The notes beneath the pieces are model-generated. The model was not told the DNA's origin. It did no database searches and worked only from the letters and a program-made list of their open reading frames with translations. A stretch of 64,000 bases of DNA from Pseudoscleropodium purum (Eukaryota; Streptophyta; Bryopsida; Hypnales; Brachytheciaceae), in NCBI GenBank assembly GCA_963969395.1, contig OZ017795.1:21247063-21311062 (forward strand), given 5' to 3'. This document shows positions 23,207-34,632 of this stretch, one piece after another (positions within the stretch are counted from its first letter, which is position 1; each line of letters begins with the position of its first letter). The position numbers were made by a program, and so were the translations under genes.

Positions 23207-23474
23207 TTAATTCAATGGTCCGAAATGACCCTAAACTACCCCAGGTGATGGGGCAAGTGGTAGTGGCCTTCGGGTGCATCCACGAGGTTGCCGGTTCAAT
23301 TTCCCGTGCTGATGTTGCTTACATGGGTCTTGTTCATGTCCCTCTTCTTGTGTTCTGCCAGGGTACCCATGGCGTGTAATTCCAATTAATTATTTGTTGC
23401 CATGGATGAGTCGTGTCAGTCCTTGCTGCAACCCTGAAAGGTTGTATGTCATAAAATAAAAAAATTAATTCAAT
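23207..23474 (+). mobile_element. Candidate tRNA-derived SINE with direct repeats
   Basis: A ~248-bp segment (23217-23464) is flanked by the 10-bp direct repeat TTAATTCAAT (23207-23216 and 23465-23474). Near its 5' end is an A-box-like GGGCAAGTGGTAGTGG (23251), and 42 bp further a B-box-like GGTTCAATTTC (23293), the spacing of a tRNA-type pol III promoter. The 3' end is A-rich (ATAAAATAAAAAAA). These are the hallmarks of a SINE. The 102-codon frame at 23071-23379 crosses the boundary and is not a gene. Confidence 0.65.
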
Positions 23475-26400
23475 TCGTGCAAGAGTGCGAGGGCACTTTT
23501 GCACTAATTTGGATAATTTTCAATGATTGTGACCTTTGACACATAAAGCCTAGTTAGTTATAGGTATTTTTTTAATTAAAATTTTAATAATTCTTAAATA
23601 TTTCATCTTGTGTTCAAAAATATGTGTAAAGAAAATCTGAAATCTTCTTTCAACTATAAACAAGATTCAATATAAACTTAAGGAACTATGTTTAAATGTC
23701 TCATTTTGGTGTACTTAACTTAACACCTATAGTAAATGTCATGCGTTTAAGATCTTGATGATGAACAATTTGTGGTTGTATTATGTCCAAATAATTTTTC
23801 ATGAATCCAAATTATTATTTAAATATTAAAAAACAATCTTCTTGTCATAACCAATTCCAAACCAATTTCAAGAAATTATTATAACTAGTCTATTTGTACA
23901 AAAACACTATACAAGTCAATTCAAGTGTTGCACCCCATAGTAATGATACTAACTTACATTTTTTGAAAATTACACCAATATGTAAAGTGCACTAATAAAA
24001 AAAATTTGCTATATTTTAGATAAAATTAATACGATATAAATCTAATGTCATACTATTTCAAATAATGTGATTGTCATTCATCTTTCATCTACATTTGTCC
24101 GAATCTTATCCAACATTTATTTGAATTCATCCAACTTTCATCCAAATGTTCATGCTATTGGTCATTTTGCTATGTGGCATTTTACTATCCACCTTCCAAG
24201 TTAGTAATCATGTTTTAGTTATTATTTATGAATCATATCTTAGTCATATCATTACAATAACAAGTGCCAGAGTCATATATGGCATTTGATGCAATTGTAT
24301 GGTCTAGTCAAGAGTAGTGCAACAAGCTTTCCTTAGAGGACAAAATTCATTTTATTTTTCCATTGAATAGTGATAATTGTAAAAAATTGCCTTCTATTTA
24401 GTGAATGGTGAATTTTGCATTTTGTAACTTTTTTTTATTAATTTAGGTTCATGATTTTAATTGAAATATGAATTCAACTTTTCCAAATGTCGTCATTTGT
24501 TGTAATTAGAGAGTTTATGTAGTTTACTAAGGTAAGAAATTTGGAGCTATGAATATTTCTCTTCCAAAGAATACACCAAGTATTGTTCTAAATAGATTCC
24601 CTTCAGTGAATTTTTTGAGGCAATAACAAAACCTAGTGATGATGTCAATGAAAGGATTATAGAGATTTTGAAACTTTTTAGATAATATAGTCAATTTTGT
24701 CCAAACCAACATTATGGATTCTCAAAGTCCTTTTTATTATAATACATGCTTATATAATCCAAATTGATTATTGTAATACAATTAAAAATAGCATAGAATT
24801 AATGAAGTTTTTCATCTTGCACTTGATTGCCACATGTTTAGTAATTGAATTGAATCCATAAGAAATAGGTGTTGATCACCTAATCACACTAAAAATTCAA
24901 TATGAAAAGTTAGAATTGGATTTTGAAGGTGAAGATACATTGTTTCTTTAAATAATACATTTAGCGCTTTCAAAGTAAAAATCTAGAAGAAAACTTTGTT
25001 GTATGAACTTAAATTTGACATTTGGAAAAGAAACAAAAGTTGGTGTCTTTTGTGATGTGGGGGCTTGAAATGCAAGTGTATTTTTCAATAAAGAAACTCT
25101 TCTATTTCTTCCTCAAAAATCTAGTTCAGAATCTCTCTAAGGTAATAAAACCTCATTTTACTAAGCCCTTAAAACTACTCCTATTAAATAGGATTTTATT
25201 GAAATATTATTAATGCTAATGTGACCTTAAGTTATTTTTTAATTTAACTCTTGAATTTGGAAATTCACAAAAAATACAAAATTCTCTTACAAAAAATTCA
25301 TTTCATTTGTCTACATGTATAAAATAACCTATAATTATAATTTTGACTCTATCTTTGCATAAAAGCCTAAGTGAAATTAATTCAAGATCATTTTCTATTA
25401 ACCTTAAATGATCCGAGTGACTATTTTGTGGTCGTTGCCTCTCTTTTTGAATTGTTCATTCTCAATTTTTGAATTTAGTTTTAATATTAAAAAATTAAAA
25501 AATAGATTGTAAATGGCATTAAATTCATCAAATTCTGAGCTTAACTTCACCTCATGGAATTGTTCAAAGTTTAGTGCCCATTTTAAAACTACATCCCGTT
25601 TGGGGAATTGGGGGTTATAGTAGAAACTCCCATTGTCAACCACTTTAGGATTCTACATATGTTCTAGAGTAGTATAAGGCAATGTAAATTTTCATGACTT
25701 TATTAGTCCCAACTTTGAAAAGGAAGAAAAATACATTCTACACTTGGGTTGGAAATTTGTTTTGGCCTTAATTGCAACTATTTTTAGCCCTGTAGGTTGG
25801 AAATGGGTCCCTAGTCAACAATGGGTGGTTCTACTATAATCCCTAAAGTCCCATAGTCCCCTTGAGGGCTAAAATGGATTTTGGGCAAACTCCTATAGTT
25901 TCAATATTCTTCATTATGTTCCAAATTTTGTTTTGAAGATAAAAAAACATATTATTTAGCTTTTTTGCAAATATAATTTTTATTTCAATCAGTGCTTGGT
26001 AGAAAAATTATGGCGTAATAAATCCAACTTTTAGTTTGGCAAGTAGAAAAGAAATCCCACAAAAACTTAAAATAAATTTTTAAATTTATTTTTTCTCATT
26101 GATTGTATTTTTATCTATATAGAAAGCTTTGACTCATTGCATTTGGAGTAGTAATGTGAAAATTATGGACAATCTTGTTTTGGGGGGGAATTAGAGCATC
26201 TTGAAAAAATAACTTGTAGAATTCATTTCTAAATTTCATTTTCACAATTTTTCAAAAAAAAATGTTGATAAGGTTAAGATCTTTTGATTGAACAATCTTG
26301 CCATTGAAATTAGTGTGTTTCAATTCCATCATAGAACTAATATTGGTTTAATTTTCTCTTCAATATTGAACCTATTTTAGTATTTAATAAGTTATTAATG

Positions 26401-27000
26401 AGTGAAAATTAAATGTGTATTTTTTCAATTTTTTAATCATGGATTCTCAATTCAATTCTTCAATATAAAAAATTAGAAATTCAAAACTAGTAGTGCAAAA
26501 TTTTTAAGTTAAGAAAAATCAAAACCAAAAAATCTAGTTGAGCAAGGTACAAAAAAACTTGTTTCCTTCATTTTAATAGCAAATATTTTACAATCTACAA
26601 AGTCAAAATTTTTGAAATTTCTTCCACACATTTTTTACAATAGTCTAATACAAGATACTACAATTAGACATGTAGAAATCCAACAATTTTTAAAGTCTTT
26701 TACTCTTTGCAATAGAAATAATAGATTTGAGTGTTTTTTGATGAAAAAAGGCCTTTCAACTTTAAGGGTTATAGTATACACACCCAAAAGCGCCACTACA
26801 CCTACTTTATATAAAGTAGGAGGTCCATAAGTACCCATTTTAGAGCTAAAAATTAATTTTGGGAGGTTAGACTTCTTGAATTATTTTTCAATAAAGTTTT
26901 CTTGAAAGACAAATGGAATTGGCATTTAATCCAAGCCATTTCATATTTTTGGAGCTAAGTAGAATTAGTTGTGAATTTTTAAAGTTAAAATGCTACAATC
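23475..27000. other. AT-rich spacer, no gene seen
   Basis: I see no exon-like frame with recognisable content. 25830-26780 is a diverged relative of the ~0.9-kb repeat found at 2.5-3.4 kb (GAAAGCTTTGACTCATTGCA near 26122; CTTTAAGGGTTATAG near 26760). A perfect 20-bp palindrome lies at 26801-26820 (CCTACTTTATATAAAGTAGG is just outside this block). Confidence 0.5.
26801..26820. repeat. Perfect 20-bp palindrome
   Basis: The sequence is CCTACTTTATATAAAGTAGG, identical on both strands. It lies in AT-rich spacer about 200 bp from the large hairpin at 27002. It could be a chance palindrome, a dyad binding site or a degenerate element end. Confidence 0.8.
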
Positions 27001-27001
27001 A

Positions 27002-27064
27002 CTAAAAGCATCCACCTCTTGAAATGTACAAACAATGTACATTTCAAGAGGTGGATGCTTTTAG
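27002..27064. repeat. Perfect hairpin, 28-bp arms, 7-nt loop
   Basis: The left arm (27002-27029, CTAAAAGCATCCACCTCTTG...) and right arm (27037-27064) are exact reverse complements around the loop AAACAAT. The CATTTCAAGAGGTG core resembles CATTTCAAGAGATG inside the CACTA-type MITE starting 168 bp further on, and the base before the left arm makes ACTAAAAG, so it may be a collapsed foldback of related origin. If transcribed it would form a strong stem of the size of a short miRNA or siRNA precursor. Confidence 0.9.
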
Positions 27065-27228
27065 AACTAGAGCACTTTATGGACCTCTTACCTTTTTTGG
27101 ACCTTGAATAACCACTTTAATTTATTTAAGACTACTATAGGCTCTCAAAAGCAACCAATGGGAGTTGAAGAGTTCTCTGAGGCAACCAATGGGAATTGTA
27201 AAGTAGGAGGCCTCTTTCCAAAGGGTTT

Positions 27229-27450
27229 TTACACTATAAGAAACCCACATTTCAAGAGATGAGTTTAATTTTTTTAAACAAATTTTAGGTGATGTGCAAT
27301 GTAACAAACCCATGTTTTTATGTCAAAAAAATGTTCAACATAACATCGATGTTGACATAAAAACATGGATTTGTTGCATTCTATGTCACATAAAATCTGT
27401 TTTATAAAATTAGGGCTCATCACTTAAAACATGGGTTTCTTACAATGTTA
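27229..27450. mobile_element. CACTA-type MITE, copy A (with 3-bp TSD)
   Basis: The element is 27232-27447 (216 bp). It begins CACTATAAGAAACCCA and ends TTTCTTACAATG, flanked by the direct repeat TTA on both sides. The interior is a palindrome built on CATGTTTTTATGTC / GACATAAAAACATG. The family is shared with 37444-37675 and 38637-38876. CACTA/CACTG termini with 3-bp duplications define the CACTA (En/Spm) superfamily. No coding capacity. Confidence 0.85.
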
Positions 27451-29530
27451 AATTGTAAAGGAAGAAGCCTTGCATTGCATTCACAAGTGGGTGTTTTTTT
27501 TGTGTCCAACAAGAGTGGTCATCTTGGAAAATCATAAACAATAAAAATCCATAAAAAAGCATGCCTAAAAAATACCTAAAAAGTGCCATGTAGAATAAAT
27601 GATTATGGATCATGCTAAGTCAAAGTATATCTAACTTGGCCTTCCAAATTAGGCTATTTTATGATATAATATACACAATTTTCTAAGGGATAACCCTTTA
27701 AGGACCAAGGGATAGTTTAGACTTTCCAAATTGTAAAGATCATGTATTATAAAATGCAACTTAGAATAATAATTTAATGATGACTCTTAAACAATAGTAT
27801 TAAAATACAATCTATAGATCATATCCATATAGTAATACCAACTAGTTCACAAATCAATATTTTTCAATAAAATTTGAAAGTTGAAACCAAAAATTAAAAA
27901 TTCCTTCTAAAACTGATGGTAGATTGAATATTTGTAAATTTCTTGATTGTAAATGTTTTTTTCTTAAAAAAATATTCGAACTAGTAAACTCTATTTATAA
28001 TATTTTTGGAAGGTTTTTATTTTATTTTATTCAAGTCATTTTTGAAAGGTGTTTTGTGAACTTTTTGAAGTTTGATCCACCAATATCTTTTGAATTATGG
28101 ATAATTGACTAGGCAAAGTCTTAAAAATCTATATAGAAAAAATGTTAAAGAACTAATGTGCAAGAATCTTCCAAAAAATTATGGATGAAAACATGCATTT
28201 TGTATCCTTTGGAGGTATTTGCTTTCATTTGTTGTTAAAAATTTGAGTAGTTGAACCTTGGGGGTTCAACCCTTGATGGATGTTGAGGTTGAAAAGTAAT
28301 CAATGAATGACTCTTTTGTTCATTGTAGAAACAAAGAATGCACTTATTGGTTCAATAATCAAGAGCATTTTGGTGACTACCTTGGTCATGGGGGGCCATG
28401 TCCTTTAAAGGTAAATCCTTCAAGGCCCAAGGCCTTTTTGGGTTGAAAAATATCATTGCTTATTAAGTGTTATAGTCCAAAATGTCACTAAGGTATAGAA
28501 ATCTCAATTGTACAATCTTATAGTGTATATGTTGTAGATGAAGTGAATTAAATTTGAAGTCATTTAGCCACATAGATTGCAAGATTATAATGTTTTAGTG
28601 TAGAAAATAGATGTTGAAATATTCCTAGCAACACATTTGGAGGTGAAATTTGATATCTGAACCTACTCAAATGAAAAATAAATAAAACTATATAGTGCTT
28701 CAAAACCAAAATACAAACACATTGGTGAAAGAAAATATCATTCAATTGACTCATTGTGTCTACAAAATGGCTTTGAAATGTCAAAAAATAGCAAGAAAAG
28801 TTGCAAAAAGCACATCTAGGGTTGAACTTCTTTCTATTGAAATGCTTCTCTCTCACTCACTCATAACTTTTTGGATTGATATGAAATTTTAACCACACAA
28901 ATTAGACTAGTATGCGCAACTTTTCCAAAAACATTTACTAGAAACGAACACTATATGAAGAAGAAATAAGCCACCAAAGTTTAGTATAATCCAAAAATGT
29001 CTAAATTTTGAACTATGAATTGCTCTCAAACATTCAAAACACCTTGGATTGGCATGAAGATTTCAACACAATAACTAAACTTTAAGGGAAATACAACCCA
29101 ACACATTTTTATTGAAAATGAACATTGTTTGAAGGAGATACAAGCCCCCAAAGTTGCAACCATCAAAATGCACTTTGGTGAATTCAAATTGAACTTATGA
29201 ACTTTGAATGGCTTTCAAAAAATCGGTACATCTTGAATTGATTTGAAAATTTCAATTACCACTCAAACTAAATGAGAGAGTGTAAATTTCCCAACAAATT
29301 TTGTTGAATTCAGACATTGGACTTCCAAACTACGTGAGAACACTTTTGGTCCCCTTGGGTGGTGAGGGGTTACAGGAAATTTAAGATAATGGTATAAGTT
29401 AGTACCCAATGCTTTCAACTTTGAAAATTCATAAAATATTGTGTGAGTATCCCAAAATTATGAAACGGCTCAGGTTGATTTTCTCTGAAGGAGGCTAAAC
29501 ATTCTTAATGGGTTTTAATTTTAATTTTTT
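27451..29530. other. AT-rich spacer, no gene seen
   Basis: No supported gene. 28255-28430 matches 63317-63450 (CCTTGATGGATG, AGAAACAAAGAATGCAC, CCTTGGTCATGGGG), a dispersed repeat. 28560-29330 has a repetitive texture, with GAAATTTTAACCACACAAATTAG-like blocks returning about every 150 bp. Short frames here have no recognisable similarity. Confidence 0.45.
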
Positions 29531-29993
29531 TATCATTGGACAAAGCCCATCTTTACTAATAAGGTCACTAAGGTGCTTCTCTCCTTTCCTCTTTTCCGAC
29601 AGCCAGTCACGACTTCACCATCCAGCGCGGTGGGTTTTTGCTTTGCGTTCAGTTGCGTCGCGGTGTCGGTGAATTTCGTCGTCGTTGCCATGGCCACCAA
29701 CCTCCCACAAATTCTCGCCGTTATCAAACCCAACAATTGTGTACTTGCAGTAATGAAAGCACGAGTAGGCAGCCTGTCCATCAAGCTCATAAAAAACACC
29801 AGCACCGCAGCTGCCCTGCAACGGCGCCTGCGCAGTTGCTCTCGTTATTATTGGTCCCGAGATTCAGCAATCAGCAATCGCTGCTGTACTCTAATAACTA
29901 CTGTAGTACTCGCAAAGGGAACATTCCGCGTTCCTGCGACTATGCGCGTCCATGACATCAAAGCGTTGTTGCAGAATTTCTGGTGACAGCAAT
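29531..29993. other. GC-richer upstream region of the CASP-like gene
   Basis: Base composition shifts sharply to more balanced GC at about 29565, as at the other gene starts. A plus-strand 137-codon frame (29573-29986) and overlapping minus-strand frames are open, but none shows a known domain. I read this as promoter or leader DNA. A small unknown protein cannot be excluded. Confidence 0.4.
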
Positions 29994-30444
29994 GAATTCT
30001 TGAGGGATGCTATAGTTCTGTTATTAGCTCAAATCGGAATGAATTCCATCTCGAGATGTGCCATTACTAGATTTGAACGACATTTGAACTGCGTGTGTTT
30101 AGGGTTTCGTGGGTCGATCTGATCTGGGGTGCTGTGATCGTGAGAGCGGGATTTCATTCGACCGACAAGTACGCGTAGCGAGATTTGTAGCGTGAGACAG
30201 TTGAGAGGATTTCTGGGCCGAGAGCGAATTCTTGAGGGATGATATAGTCTCGTTATTGGCGTCAATTTTGGAATCAATTCCATCTCGAGATGTGCCATAG
30301 CTACATTTGAACTACATTTGAACTGCGTGTTTGGGGTTTCGTGGGTCGATCTGATCTGGGGTCGGTTTTGATCGCGAGAGCGGGATTCATTCCGCCGACA
30401 AGTGCTCGCGGCGAGATTTGTAGCGTGAGGCAGTTCAGAGGATT
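29994..30444 (+). repeat. ~232-bp tandem duplication in the CASP-like 5' region
   Basis: Unit 1 (29994-30212) and unit 2 (30226-30444) both run from GAATTCTTGAGGGATG through CCATCTCGAGATGTGCCAT, TTTGAACTGCGTGTG, GGTTTCGTGGGTCGATCTGA and GCGAGATTTGTAGCGTGAG to CAGTT-AGAGGATT. They have only scattered differences and an offset of 232-233 bp. Unit 1 contains the telo-box TTTAGGGTTT (30098); unit 2 has TTTGGGGTTT at the equivalent place. The start codon lies 58 bp after unit 2, so this is promoter or 5' leader. Confidence 0.9.
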
Positions 30445-30480
30445 GGTGAGTGAAGGCTCGAATTGAAATTCAGGGGTAAG

Positions 30481-30489
30481 TTAGGGTTT
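30481..30489 (+). promoter_or_regulatory. Telo-box just before the CASP-like start
   Basis: TTAGGGTTT lies 13 bp before the ATG at 30502. Another full motif is at 30098-30107 in the duplicated leader. Motif class known from plant promoters; activity here is inferred. Confidence 0.4.
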
Positions 30490-30501
30490 GCGTTGAGGAG
30501 A

Positions 30502-32340
30502 ATGTACTCTGGAGAGCCGGATTACAGGGCCGAAGGGACGGGGCCGGTGCCGCCCTCTGCAGGTTCGATGGAAGAAGGAGCGCCGGGGGTGAATGGGGCG
30601 GGGTACTACACGCAAACGCCGAGCCCGGCGTTACGGGCGGTGAAGAAGAACATTAACCACATTTCGGGACTAAACTTGGGACTGCGAGTCGCGGAGTTTG
30701 TTCTCAGTGTCTTAGCTTTAAGCTTGATGGCATCTGCGAATCAAAACGGGGCGGTCTACAACAATTTCACCTCCTATAGGTCAGAATTGTGTAGTGTCTG
30801 AGCTTTCTCGTAATCGTATGATTCCAGGGTTTTAGGGTTGAGATGAGAGGGGCGATTGAATTTACATTGGTTTTGTCTTGGTTTTGAAGTAGAAAGTTTG
30901 CGCATCACTATGGGATTCTAAGATTTAGGTTCTTGCACATAATTTTGGGGATTGTAAGATTCAGGTTACTGCAGTGCGTTGAATCATGAATGCAGCTAAA
31001 CTTCAGGCCGTTTTGCTGGAACAACGAAACATTGTCGCTCTCACGATTTTCTTAAAGATTCTGTTAACTAGGAAGCACATATTGAAAGATTGAGAAATGT
31101 GAGAAATTTTCAAATCAGGGGTTTCAGATCTCTCGATTTTTGCTCCACGATTTACAAGATTGTTATCATTTGGGCACAAATTGGGCACAAGCTGTTCTTC
31201 TTTCTGAAATTGCTTTCTTCTGCAGGCCTGACACCTTTTACGGAAGAAGACAAAGAATTAGAATATTCTGTTTTTTGTAACCTAGAATTCTGTCGAATTG
31301 ATGTTCTGATTCCTGGCATTGATTTCAACTGTTAAAGTTCCTTCACGTGCGATCTCAGCATAGACTGTATAAACTGTATGGTCTTCCTAAATGAGTATCT
31401 CATACGGTTTGCTCGGTTGTCTACAGCTTTTTATTGGCAATAAACGTGCTGGTGGTTTTATACACTTTGGGGCAGATTTTCATGGCTGTTCTTTTTCTAG
31501 TATCTGGAAAGGCTGCCAACAAAGTCTACTTATTTGTCACTTTTGGATGTGACCTGGTACAATGACTCCCTCTCTTTAACCTATTTAAAAATATATATAT
31601 ATATGATGTGCATACGATCACGTTGAAGTAATGCATTGGAATTATTAGGCAGAGAGTACAATTTGCACCTTTTAAAGTATTTCAACATGCTCAGGAGTGT
31701 GAATTTCGGAGGAAATCTTCCGAAAATCTCACTCCCGAAAATCACATTTCCTGAGCATGTTGAAAATACATTTTCGAGAGAGTTCTTTTGCAAATTGATG
31801 AACACAGTGATAAAATGCTGATCTCGATAGATTTTGGTATAATTTGTACTCCAAGATCAGTGAACGTAGACATTTAATCAAGTCACCCCTGCACCGCTTA
31901 CTAATATTAAGTCGAACCAAGTGTACCATTAGGTAAGGTGTTAGTGGTAACAGGGATTAGCGTAGAAGATAGGATCAGGTCCCTCATGGTTTTAGTATCC
32001 TCTACCGCTTAGTCTTGCTTAGTTACAAATTAGTTGACGTCAGCTATTTTAAAGTATGAACACCTATTTCAAAGTAAGAAAAATTTATTGCTCTTGTTTC
32101 TGTGTGCAGCTGTTTGCATTCCTACTCATGGCTGCAGGAGCTGCTGGAGCTTCAGTCGCTATGATAATCAATCACGAAGGCGTCCTGGATGATTATGGCA
32201 ATGGTTGCAGAGATGGAAAGATCACTGTATTTTGTGGACGTGCAGAAGCTGCGGTTGCTTTCACCTTCTTGTCATTCCTCTTCATGGTGGTTTCTTTACT
32301 TCTTGGAGTGTACAGCTTGGCCCCCTACCTCATTCTTTAA
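30502..32340 (+). CDS. CASP-like protein (CASPL), four-helix membrane protein
   Basis: The exons are 30502-30779, 31427-31556 and 32110-32340, giving 212 aa. The start is the first ATG; the open frame upstream has no other ATG. A 60-residue cytosolic N-terminus precedes four hydrophobic segments at about 62-79, 94-118, 126-152 and 183-207. The MARVEL/CASP hallmarks are present: an Arg at the head of TM1 (R62 in GLRVAEF) and an Asp in TM3 (D135 in FGCDL). The second extracellular loop carries two Cys (GCRDGK...VFCGR). Casparian strip proteins (CASPs) form membrane scaffolds that guide local wall deposition; CASPLs occur across streptophytes and need not act in a Casparian strip. Plasma membrane is the likely location. 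The gene converges with the acetyl-CoA synthetase gene. Intron 2 contains a foldback. Confidence 0.88.
31589..31604. repeat. (AT)8 microsatellite
   Basis: A simple AT dinucleotide run in intron 2 of the CASP-like gene, just after the donor site. Confidence 0.8.
31674..31772. repeat. Foldback in CASP-like intron 2
   Basis: TTCAACATGCTCAGG (31681-31695) is exactly complementary to CCTGAGCATGTTGAA (31750-31764). Imperfect pairing extends outward (AAAGTAT / ATACATTT) and inward (GTGAATTTCGG / CCGAAAATCAC, TTCGGAGG / CTCCCGAA). It is probably a small MITE, with no clear target duplication. Confidence 0.7.
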
Positions 32341-32489
32341 GATTTGATCCCTGGGTTTTGTGTTCTTTAAGAGCGTGGCGTGCCTCGTACGTTCGGCTGT
32401 CCTCATGTAGAATATGTCTGGTGTTGATCAATTTTGATAATTGCTGTGTCAATCTCACAGGAATTTGTGTAATACTATATTGAGACTTT

Positions 32490-32495
32490 AATAAA
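32490..32495 (+). terminator. Likely poly(A) signal of the CASP-like gene
   Basis: AATAAA lies 150 nt downstream of the stop codon. It is the only canonical hexamer close to the 3' end. Confidence 0.5.
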
Positions 32496-32499
32496 ATCT

Positions 32500-34632
32500 C
32501 CAGTGAGCAAGAGGTTTCAATTATGTACTGTAACTCCAAATCTATCACTTGATTATTGTTCTTAGAATACCGAACCTGGAAGGCCAGTTCAACATTTGGA
32601 CGAATAATTATTTAATCTGCCAAAAAATAGGAATCTCTGTTGATGTTCTGCAATATTCCTGTTTTCCATTCAAAATTTTTATTATTTATTAAAATTAATT
32701 TCCAAACATTTCGGTATCCATTTTTAGAATTATTTTTTGATGATCTGACCATCAGGTACGGTATTGCAAGACCACTCTTTAAACAGTGTATCTTCATTCA
32801 AAATTAATTTCTTCATTATAATATCTTCATTCTAGGCAAGAATGAAGATGGAAAATTTTTGGTTAGTAATGATTTTTTCATGCAACAATTATGATGAATT
32901 GTAGCTGGTGTTGTAAAGCCTTCTCTCTATGGGTCTTGAGAGTCAACAAGTAGCTACACTACAAGAGGCTCTATCCCTATTGCATTGACTTGCTTTTTGA
33001 CAAAGAAATCTATTCAAGTTTCTTCATCATAGTGTTTGTCAACACAAAGCCTCTTTCCATGTGGTCCTAGAGCCAATGAATCTACCCTTTTGTTTTACCA
33101 CACAAAGTGATTGTTTAGTATGTTGATTTGAAAAGCTTCTTTTCAAAAAAGTCTCCTTGTTATTGGTATATCACATAGTTACATTTATATGACTTTTAAT
33201 GATGCACTACAATAGTGCATTAGTCATATGATTTGAAATTTCAATAAATTTTTAAGAGTTATAACTTCAAAAAAGTTGCAATTTTAAGGAAGTTGTTTTC
33301 AAGAACCCTATTATTTTCTAAAAAATCCACAAAATTCAATAAAAGTCAAAAAAGTTTTATAAAATTGTAATTTCTTTGGAGTTGTAACTTTTAAAATGTT
33401 ATTGAAATTTCACATTATATAAAGTTCAAATGACAATCACATCTAGTGTACAGTATTCTAGTGAAAATCATTTCAATGTTGTTACAATGATAAAGGGATT
33501 TTTTTTAAATGTTGGTTACATTAAAAATAAAATGTACCTCTTGTGTATAATAATATTCCATTTGATATAACATATGTTGTCTCATATATTATCCCCTAAC
33601 GGTTAAAAAAGAGTTCATATTTAGTCAACATATTTGTAGTAATTAAACTTATTGGAAATGATACTAGGAACATTAATTATTAACCTCTTTAGTCTTAGAG
33701 TTGTTTTAGAGAGAATAAGTATAAAGATAGAATAATAGGTGTTAGATTATTGTGGATTGACTGAGAATTAAAGTGGAGAAAATGAGTAATAGACAAGGGT
33801 GTCTATATAAAAAATTAGGACAATTTGATATTTGTATTGTAAGAATTTAGAGTTTTCTAATAGTGTATACAATGTTCTTGACAAATGTGCAAATATAGGC
33901 TTGTAGCACTGGCAGCTCTATAAAAGATTCACTTCAAAGACCTTTGGATCTCGTAGATGTTGAAAAATATCCTCAATGTATAAAAATACATGTTTCATAT
34001 GAGAACCACTTGACATGAGTGTACACAAAATCTTCTACTTGAAATCGACACAAGTTTAGTATCCCTTCAATGTATAAAAATACATGCTTTATATGAGCAC
34101 CACTCGATATGGCCATATACAAAATCTTCTACTTGACATTGGCACAAGTTTGGTTGTGTTTCTTTTCTAATTGATCAACACTTATAAAGGGATTGATGAA
34201 GTTAGTATCTACAACAAAAGATGAAAATAGACAAAGAGAAAACATAGAATAGACATAAAAGTATTGTGAAAAGATTGCTATATACTCCGTACAATTTATA
34301 TGCCATATTTCTTTATGACAACCTCTCTAGAAAGTGCCTATCCACTGATGCCATCTTTGTATTCTCTCCCCCACCCTAAAAAAGTCACCAATAATATTTA
34401 AGGCAAGGACGGGACTCACTTCTTAGTGGACAAGACCATATATAAACTCACATAATTGTTGCACACAGTTGTATTTTCCAAACTTAATTGTTCCAATTCA
34501 TACTCTATCAAATGAATTAGAGTAACTTTCATTTCCTAACTCACCCCCAATTCCACTCAGTTCAACATTTATTTCAGTTTTTTGCAAGGTGGTTAATACT
34601 CATTCAAAACAAAGTGCCGAAAGGTGGTGGTA
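32500..34632. other. AT-rich spacer, no gene seen
   Basis: No coding exon can be supported. It includes a ~94-bp tandem duplication at 33973-34160. The rest shows no feature I can name. Confidence 0.5.
33973..34160 (+). repeat. ~94-bp tandem duplication
   Basis: TCAATGTATAAAAATACATG occurs at 33973 and 34067, followed in both units by ATATGAG-ACCACT-GA and ACAAAATCTTCTACTTGA and ending in GCACAAGTTT/ACACAAGTTT. The two units are diverged but collinear. Confidence 0.8.

Noticed and set aside
23251..23310. Possible tRNA gene
   Set aside because: A- and B-box-like motifs are present, but no cloverleaf with an acceptor stem could be drawn; interpreted as a tRNA-derived SINE head.
23071..23379. 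102-codon plus-strand ORF
   Set aside because: It spans the left target duplication and the pol III boxes of the SINE-like element, so it is not a unit.
29573..29986. 137-codon plus-strand ORF upstream of the CASP-like gene
   Set aside because: The frame begins in sequence with no family resemblance, and several overlapping frames on both strands are equally open; more likely promoter or leader.
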